Under the pieces are notes generated by a model, which worked only from the letters and a program-made list of their open reading frames with translations, ran no database searches and was not told the origin of the DNA. 64,000 nucleotides of DNA from Candidatus Zixiibacteriota bacterium. Its GTDB lineage: Bacteria > Zixibacteria > MSB-5A5 > JAABVY01. This document shows positions 60,339 to 64,000 of this stretch, one piece after another; position 1 is the stretch's first letter, and every line of letters starts with the position of its first letter. A program made the position numbers and the translations under genes. The stretch covers positions 1-64,000 of the forward strand of contig DSEQ01000040.1 in assembly GCA_011056555.1 (NCBI GenBank), written 5' to 3'.

Positions 60339-62432
60339 CTATTTTATAATAAATCTGGCGTCAACTGCCTTGGTAGTTTTTGGTGATCCGGAAATTATAA
60401 ATGGATTGACATCAAGCTCAATAATTTCAGCAAAATCGCTTACGAGCTGGCTTATCCTCAGAATCGAATCAATCAAAACATCCATATCGACAGGCTCGCT
60501 TCCACGGAAACCCTTCAATATCTGGTACCCCTTCAACGATTTTATCATTTCCTCTGCGTCCAGGTCGGATAGCGGATTGATCTTAAAGGCAACATCTTTC
60601 ATAATCTCGACATAAATACCGCCCAGGCCAAACATAATGATCGGGCCGAAGGCCGGGTCGGTGGACATGCCGATAACAGTCTCGACTCCGCTGGAAACCA
60701 TCTCCTGTATCACCACAGAGAATTTTTCTTTGCTTTTGAGGTCCCCGGCGACCCTTTTCTTCAAGCTGTCGAAGGTCTTGTTAATCTCATCAGGAGTTCT
60801 CAGGTCCAGAGCAACCACGCCTTTATCCGTCTTGTGCAGGATCTTGGGTGTGTTAACCTTCATCGCCACCGGGAAACCCAGCTTCCTGGCCTGCTTGACC
60901 GCCTCTTCTTTGGAAAAAGCGTAAACATAGGGAGCAATCGGGAAGCCATAGGCCTCCAGAATATCCAGCGCCTGCTCGCCGATTATCTCGTTGCCCCCGG
61001 CTTTATTTATAATATTCTGAACCTTCTTCTTTTTCACCTCGAATTTTTTGAACTCACCCTCGGGACGGTCCTTCCATTGACGATATTTCTCGAGATTGGC
61101 CAATGTGCGTGCGGCAGATTCCGGGAATATGAATGACGGGATTTCGTTATTACGAAGAATCTGCAGTCCGGTGGACTCCAGGCCAACACCCATAAAACAT
61201 GCCACCATCGGTTTGTCGTGTTCTTTGAATGTGTCAACGATTGAATGCGCCACCGCCTCCTGGTTGACAGTAATGGGCGGTACGAAAATCGCAAAGACGG
61301 AATCTATATTTTTATCATGGCAGACTGCATGAAGCGCGTGCTGGAATTCCTTTTCCCCCGCTCCCGCAATCAGATCCAGCGGATTGCCGATGGGAGTATC
61401 CGGCGGAAGTATGGGTCGGATTTTTTTCTGGGTGCTGGCGGCATAGTCCGGCAGATCCAGCCCCAGGTTTACCAGCGAATCGGTGGCGATAATGCCCGGG
61501 CCCCCGGCATTGGTGACAACCCCCACATTGCTCCCTTTGGGAAGCGGCATACGCGCAAAGGCCGAGGCCACATCGAACATCTGCTCGATAGTACCCACTC
61601 TGAGAATCCCGGTCTGCTGGAAAAGCGCCTCAACGGAAACATCCGAACCCGCCAAAGCTCCTGTATGGGATGATGCCGCAGCCATACCCTTGGCTGTCGT
61701 GCCGGCTTTGACCGCGATCACCGGTTTGACCTTCGTTATTTGACGCGCCAAGCTGGAGAAATTGCGAGGATTACCGAAATCCTCGAGATATAAAAGAATA
61801 ATTTCCGTATCCGGGTCCTGACCGAGGTATTCCATGACATCGATGCTGTGCACATCAGCCTTATTACCGATTGAGACGAACTTTGAGAATCCCAGGTTCA
61901 TCTGGGTGGCCAGCGCCATAATAGCCTCTCCCATAGCGCCCGACTGAGACACAAACCCGATCTTGCCGTACTTAGGCCTGACTTTAGAGAAGGTGGCGTC
62001 CATACGGCAGGACGGATTGGCATTGATCACGCCGAAGCAGTTAGGGCCGATCATACGCATACCGTATTCTTTAACCTTTCGGGTCAACTCCTCTTCCATC
62101 TTCGCCCCGGTCGCGCCAACCTCACGAAAACCAGCGGTTATGACTATCAGCCCCTTGACGCCTTTTTCACCGCATTGATCCACAACTTTAGAGACGTGAT
62201 CACGCGGAACTACTATAACAGCGCAGTCGACAGCGTCGGGAACATCAAGGACAGTGGAATAGGCCTTGATTGAATGTATAACCGAGTGAGTGGGATTGAC
62301 CGGAAAAACCTTACCATTAAATTCATAGCTTATAAGGTTATGCAGAACTTCATGCCCGATCTTGCCCTTGACAGGGGTAGCGCCGATCACGGCAATCGAT
62401 TTGGGATCGAAAATATGTTCTAACCCTTTCAT
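60339..62432 (-). CDS. Acetate-CoA ligase (ADP-forming), fused alpha-beta
   Basis: 697 residues. The CoA-binding domain (about 5-135; SIAVIGATPVKGKIGHEVL) and succinyl-CoA-ligase-like domains (about 150-300) come first, with the phospho-histidine in ASSHTGALAGSD. The C-terminal ATP-grasp domain (about 470-695; VAMKVNTPKILHKTDKGVV, MFGLGGIYVEIMKD) completes the order of fused alpha-beta ADP-forming acyl-CoA synthetases. It turns acetyl-CoA and ADP into acetate and ATP, giving substrate-level ATP from pyruvate via the PDH encoded earlier in the window. The substrate might also be another short acyl-CoA. Confidence 0.93.
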   Translation of the reverse strand: MKGLEHIFDPKSIAVIGATPVKGKIGHEVLHNLISYEFNGKVFPVNPTHSVIHSIKAYSTVLDVPDAVDCAVIVVPRDHVSKVVDQCGEKGVKGLIVITAGFREVGATGAKMEEELTRKVKEYGMRMIGPNCFGVINANPSCRMDATFSKVRPKYGKIGFVSQSGAMGEAIMALATQMNLGFSKFVSIGNKADVHSIDVMEYLGQDPDTEIILLYLEDFGNPRNFSSLARQITKVKPVIAVKAGTTAKGMAAASSHTGALAGSDVSVEALFQQTGILRVGTIEQMFDVASAFARMPLPKGSNVGVVTNAGGPGIIATDSLVNLGLDLPDYAASTQKKIRPILPPDTPIGNPLDLIAGAGEKEFQHALHAVCHDKNIDSVFAIFVPPITVNQEAVAHSIVDTFKEHDKPMVACFMGVGLESTGLQILRNNEIPSFIFPESAARTLANLEKYRQWKDRPEGEFKKFEVKKKKVQNIINKAGGNEIIGEQALDILEAYGFPIAPYVYAFSKEEAVKQARKLGFPVAMKVNTPKILHKTDKGVVALDLRTPDEINKTFDSLKKRVAGDLKSKEKFSVVIQEMVSSGVETVIGMSTDPAFGPIIMFGLGGIYVEIMKDVAFKINPLSDLDAEEMIKSLKGYQILKGFRGSEPVDMDVLIDSILRISQLVSDFAEIIELDVNPFIISGSPKTTKAVDARFIIK

Positions 62433-62504
62433 GAATTATTCCTCATCAAAAATTGCAGCCAGCCGTTTTTCTGATATATACTTATTCTGAAGCTAATTAG
62501 CTAC

Positions 62505-62530
62505 GGAAAAAAGCCCCCGTTACCGGGGGC
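62505..62530 (-). terminator. Intrinsic terminator of ppdK
   Basis: GCCCCCG and CGGGGGC form a perfect GC-rich stem with a 4-base loop, followed on the minus strand by six Ts. It lies ten bases after the ppdK stop. Confidence 0.9.
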
Positions 62531-62540
62531 CTTATTTCAG

Positions 62541-64000
62541 CTACGCTGTTGTATATGCTTTGCCGGATTTCTTCTTCTCCTGCTTTTCCTTGATTACCGC
62601 CTGGGCCGCGGCCAGCCGGGCAATCGGTACACGGAAAGGTGAACAGGAGACATAGTTCAAACCAATCTTGTAACAGAATTCGATACTGGCCGGATCGCCG
62701 CCATGCTCGCCGCATATTCCAACTTTCAGGTCTTTGTTGATCGAGCGTCCTTTTTCAGCGCCCATCTGCACAAGCTGACCGACACCGGTCTGATCCAGGG
62801 TTTCAAAGGGACTTTTTTCAAAGATGCCTTTGTCGATATAATATTTCAGAAACTTATCGGCATCATCACGTGAAAAGCCCATGGTCATCTGGGTCAGGTC
62901 GTTGGTTCCAAAGGAGAAAAAGTCGGCATGCGAGGCAATCTCGTCGGCAGTCAAAGCTGCCCGAGGCACCTCGATCATTGTGCCAACCTTATATTCAACC
63001 TTGGACTTCATCTTGCGGATCACTTCCTCCGCAACCCTGACTACAACTTCTTTCTGGTTCTCGAACTCTTTCACATTTCCCACCAGCGGGATCATGATCT
63101 CCGGGAAAACCTTCTTGCCTTTTTTGGCAAGATCACAGGCCGCCTTTATAATGGCACGCACCTGCATTTCAGTTATTTCCGGAAATGTAATTCCAAGGCG
63201 GCATCCGCGATGGCCCAGCATGGGATTCTGTTCATGCAGTTCCTGGATACGAGCCAGTATTTTTTCCTGCCGGCCGATCTTTTCCTCATCAGCCCCATCA
63301 TCAATCAGCTTCTTGATCCTGGCCTTGACCTCGTCGGCATTGGGCAGAAATTCATGCAGGGGAGGATCGAGAGTCCTGATAGTTACGGGGAGACCTTCCA
63401 TGGCCTTGAAGATCCCGGTGAAATCCGATTTCTGGAAAGGCAGGAGCTTATCCAGCGCAGCCTGCCGCTCGGCAGTTGTGTCAGCCAGAATCATCTGCTG
63501 TACGACGGACAGACGATCCTCGGCGAAAAACATATGCTCGGTACGGCACAGCCCAATACCCTCGGCACCAAACCTCCGTGCAGTCGTGGAATCATTGGGG
63601 GTGTCAGCATTGGTACGCACGCCCAGTGTTCGATATTCATCGGCCCACTTCATAAACTCGCCGAATTCTCCCGTCAATTCCGGTTCAATTGTAGGTATCT
63701 CGCCCAGCATCACCTCGCCCGTGGTACCGTTGATGGTGATCATGTCGCCCTCTTTCACGATCATTGTACCGATCGCAAACTGGCGCTGGGACTCATAGAC
63801 TCTGATATCCTCACATCCGGCTACACAGGGCTTGCCCATACCGCGGGCGACCACCGCAGCATGCGAGGTCATGCCGCCCCGGGAGGTCAGGATACCCTCG
63901 GCCGCAAACATTCCATGAATATCGTCAGGATTGGTTTCGGTTCTGACAAGGATTACCTTCTCTCCGCTTTCACGGGCCTCCACGGCCTGGTCGGCGGTGA
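62541..64000 (-). CDS. ppdK: Pyruvate phosphate dikinase, C-terminal part (cut by window edge)
   Basis: About 486 residues of the C-terminal half are inside the window; the gene runs on past position 64000. The phosphohistidine swivel domain is present with the catalytic His in [19 protein letters not shown]. The PEP/pyruvate-binding barrel follows, with [49 protein letters not shown] and the catalytic Cys in [11 protein letters not shown]. It interconverts pyruvate, ATP and phosphate with PEP, AMP and PPi. The frame is open to the edge, so no real start can be given. Confidence 0.95.
   Translation of the reverse strand, partial: TADQAVEARESGEKVILVRTETNPDDIHGMFAAEGILTSRGGMTSHAAVVARGMGKPCVAGCEDIRVYESQRQFAIGTMIVKEGDMITINGTTGEVMLGEIPTIEPELTGEFGEFMKWADEYRTLGVRTNADTPNDSTTARRFGAEGIGLCRTEHMFFAEDRLSVVQQMILADTTAERQAALDKLLPFQKSDFTGIFKAMEGLPVTIRTLDPPLHEFLPNADEVKARIKKLIDDGADEEKIGRQEKILARIQELHEQNPMLGHRGCRLGITFPEITEMQVRAIIKAACDLAKKGKKVFPEIMIPLVGNVKEFENQKEVVVRVAEEVIRKMKSKVEYKVGTMIEVPRAALTADEIASHADFFSFGTNDLTQMTMGFSRDDADKFLKYYIDKGIFEKSPFETLDQTGVGQLVQMGAEKGRSINKDLKVGICGEHGGDPASIEFCYKIGLNYVSCSPFRVPIARLAAAQAVIKEKQEKKKSGKAYTTA

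Noticed and set aside
1-64000. CRISPR arrays, prophage, rRNA and tRNA genes, large biosynthetic clusters
   Set aside because: I looked for regularly spaced repeats, integrases, phage structural genes, rRNA motifs, and NRPS/PKS or RiPP signatures, and saw none. The only mobile-type gene is the RAYT.

Overview
The window reads as a chromosome segment (roughly 48-50% GC by eye) of a Gram-negative, free-living bacterium. Two secreted peptidases end in type I dockerin modules and Ig-like repeats. There are outer-membrane beta-barrels, a c-type cytochrome/porin pair, a complete pyruvate dehydrogenase complex and an ADP-forming acetyl-CoA synthetase. This mix is typical of uncultivated FCB-group lineages, and the dockerin wording (CGDxNGDxxVNxxDxxYxINYxF) resembles candidate phylum Zixibacteria. 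The taxonomic call is an inference from protein style; there is no rRNA or tRNA gene in the window.

Layout. 0-14 kb: scattered single genes: an orphan sigma factor, a dockerin-bearing papain-like protease, an S9 peptidase, transporters, a Cys-rich tandem-repeat exported protein, small stress-type proteins, an outer-membrane barrel, a bacterial deoxyhypusine-synthase homologue and a trypsin-like protease. 14.1-14.9 kb: a REP-associated tyrosine transposase (RAYT) flanked by two near-identical two-hairpin REP elements. 14.9-21.1 kb: one long minus-strand run, pth-rpsF-rpsR-DUF2232-rplI-bifunctional nuclease-TPR/periplasmic-binding protein-larE-small protein, ending at an intrinsic terminator. 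21.2-23.5 kb: a dockerin-bearing M1 aminopeptidase. 23.7-34.2 kb: minus-strand pdhA-pdhB-pdhC-lpdA-lplA, preceded by an Rrf2-regulated sufC-sufB-sufD-sufU-sufT operon without sufS. 34.7-44.4 kb: cupin, DUF3237, a YyaL-type protein, a frameshifted and an intact GNAT acetyltransferase, a cluster of three hairpin repeats including a third REP copy, a lipoprotein, a PD-(D/E)XK-like protein and a large secreted repeat protein. 44.7-49.5 kb: a redox island: VOC protein, dicluster ferredoxin, Crp/Fnr regulator, multihaem cytochrome c and a haem-tagged porin, with a perfect FNR-type box in front of the ferredoxin gene. 49.6-57.8 kb: DUF6249/ECF sigma/anti-sigma, a deformylase, editing deacylase and cupin run, Trk potassium uptake, and an SGNH hydrolase with a DUF5989 mini-protein. 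57.9-64 kb: ferritin-like protein, alpha/beta hydrolase, Tat-exported superoxide dismutase, ADP-forming acetate-CoA ligase and the C-terminal part of pyruvate phosphate dikinase.

How it fits together. Fe-S assembly (suf), lipoate attachment (lplA), pyruvate oxidation (PDH), acetyl-CoA to acetate with ATP gain (ADP-forming ligase) and pyruvate/PEP conversion (ppdK) form a coherent central-carbon block. The cytochrome/porin/ferredoxin/Crp island probably handles anaerobic or nitrosative electron transfer. The most unusual signals are the RAYT-REP system with hairpin elements that supply stop codons to neighbouring genes, the 16-cysteine tandem-repeat exported protein, a non-canonical CX3CH haem site, and an FNR box positioned as in a class II activated promoter.
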